Source: Hyphomicrobium sp. NDB2Meth4 (GTDB lineage: Bacteria > Pseudomonadota > Alphaproteobacteria > Rhizobiales > Hyphomicrobiaceae). From it: a stretch of 64,000 nucleotides of DNA. The position numbers and the translations under genes were made by a program. This document shows, one piece after another, positions 63,937 through 64,000 of this stretch (within the stretch, counting starts at the first letter, position 1; each line of letters opens with the position of its first letter). The notes under the pieces were generated by a model. The model was not told where the DNA came from and made no database searches. It was given only the letters and a program-made list of their open reading frames with translations. Where the stretch lies: the NCBI RefSeq assembly GCF_900117445.1, contig NZ_FPEJ01000009.1:124001-188000 (forward strand), in the 5' to 3' direction.

Positions 63937-64000
63937 TCAGGGGATCGCCACCTTGGCAGAGAAGACGAAGCGGCCATCGCACAGCGTATCGACCGGGCAG
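63937..64000 (-). CDS. partial gene at window edge (C-terminus only)
   Basis: The minus-strand frame ends TGA at 63937-63939 and reads ...CPVDTLCDGRFVFSAKVAIP from the window edge. The terminator 27 nt beyond its stop supports a real gene end. Only 20 residues are visible, with two Cys; no identity can be given. Confidence 0.55.
   Translation of the reverse strand, partial: CPVDTLCDGRFVFSAKVAIP

Noticed and set aside
63519-63977. 152-codon minus-strand frame near the right edge
   Set aside because: It runs through a strong terminator and overlaps the end of another gene in a different frame; Ser/Arg/Pro-biased.

Overview
The window is a high-GC, gene-dense chromosomal segment from an alphaproteobacterium, most likely of the Hyphomicrobiales (Rhizobiales). 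The evidence is gene order and lineage-typical families: zapA / 6S RNA / formyltetrahydrofolate cyclo-ligase / yebC / ruvC-ruvA-ruvB / ybgC / tolQ-tolR-tolA-tolB-pal-cpoB / tilS on one strand, HDAC / xseB / dxs / tlyA / rRNA methyltransferase, nudix / TIGR02301, and the families DUF992, DUF4399 and DUF4164. I see no rRNA, tRNA, CRISPR array, prophage or insertion sequence. It reads as core chromosome carrying many small lineage-specific envelope genes.

Region 1 (1-9.7 kb) is the Tol-Pal envelope machine on the minus strand: tolQ, tolR, tolA, tolB, pal and cpoB, followed by tilS. It is modified by two unusual insertions. Three tandem ~40-residue lipoprotein genes (4896-5363) lie between tolB and pal. 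A second OmpA-domain protein with a TPR-like front half (2697-3623) lies between pal and cpoB.

Region 2 (9.9-26.6 kb) continues the same conserved strand (ybgC, ruvB, ruvA, ruvC, yebC, a YmdB-like phosphoesterase, formyl-THF cyclo-ligase, a probable 6S RNA, zapA, DUF4164). It is interrupted by carbonic anhydrase, HU, a TMEM175-type channel and plus-strand secreted or enzymatic genes: a HECGH metalloprotease-like protein, Cys-rich proteins, an S41 protease, an alpha/beta hydrolase and a 2OG-Fe(II) oxygenase.

Region 3 (26.9-37.3 kb) holds gap and a CobB-type sirtuin, then the minus-strand set HDAC, xseB, dxs, tlyA and RNA methyltransferase. A tiny His/Lys/Cys-rich secreted peptide and a DUF4399 lipoprotein are inserted into it.

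Region 4 (37.4-49.4 kb) has threonylcarbamoyl-AMP synthase, a GlcD-type FAD oxidase, a ClpN-domain coiled-coil protein with no ATPase module, an SRAP DNA-protein crosslink protein, a nudix hydrolase with TIGR02301, a LysE exporter, a YegD-like Hsp70, an L,D-transpeptidase and dihydroorotase.

Region 5 (49.5-64 kb) has ygfZ, tag and an HD hydrolase, then a complete de novo NAD module. A nudix-like NadQ/NrtR regulator is followed by a promoter carrying two matching palindromic operators, then nadA-nadB-nadC. Pyruvate phosphate dikinase, an M20 peptidase, RNase T2 and a gene cut by the window edge close the segment.
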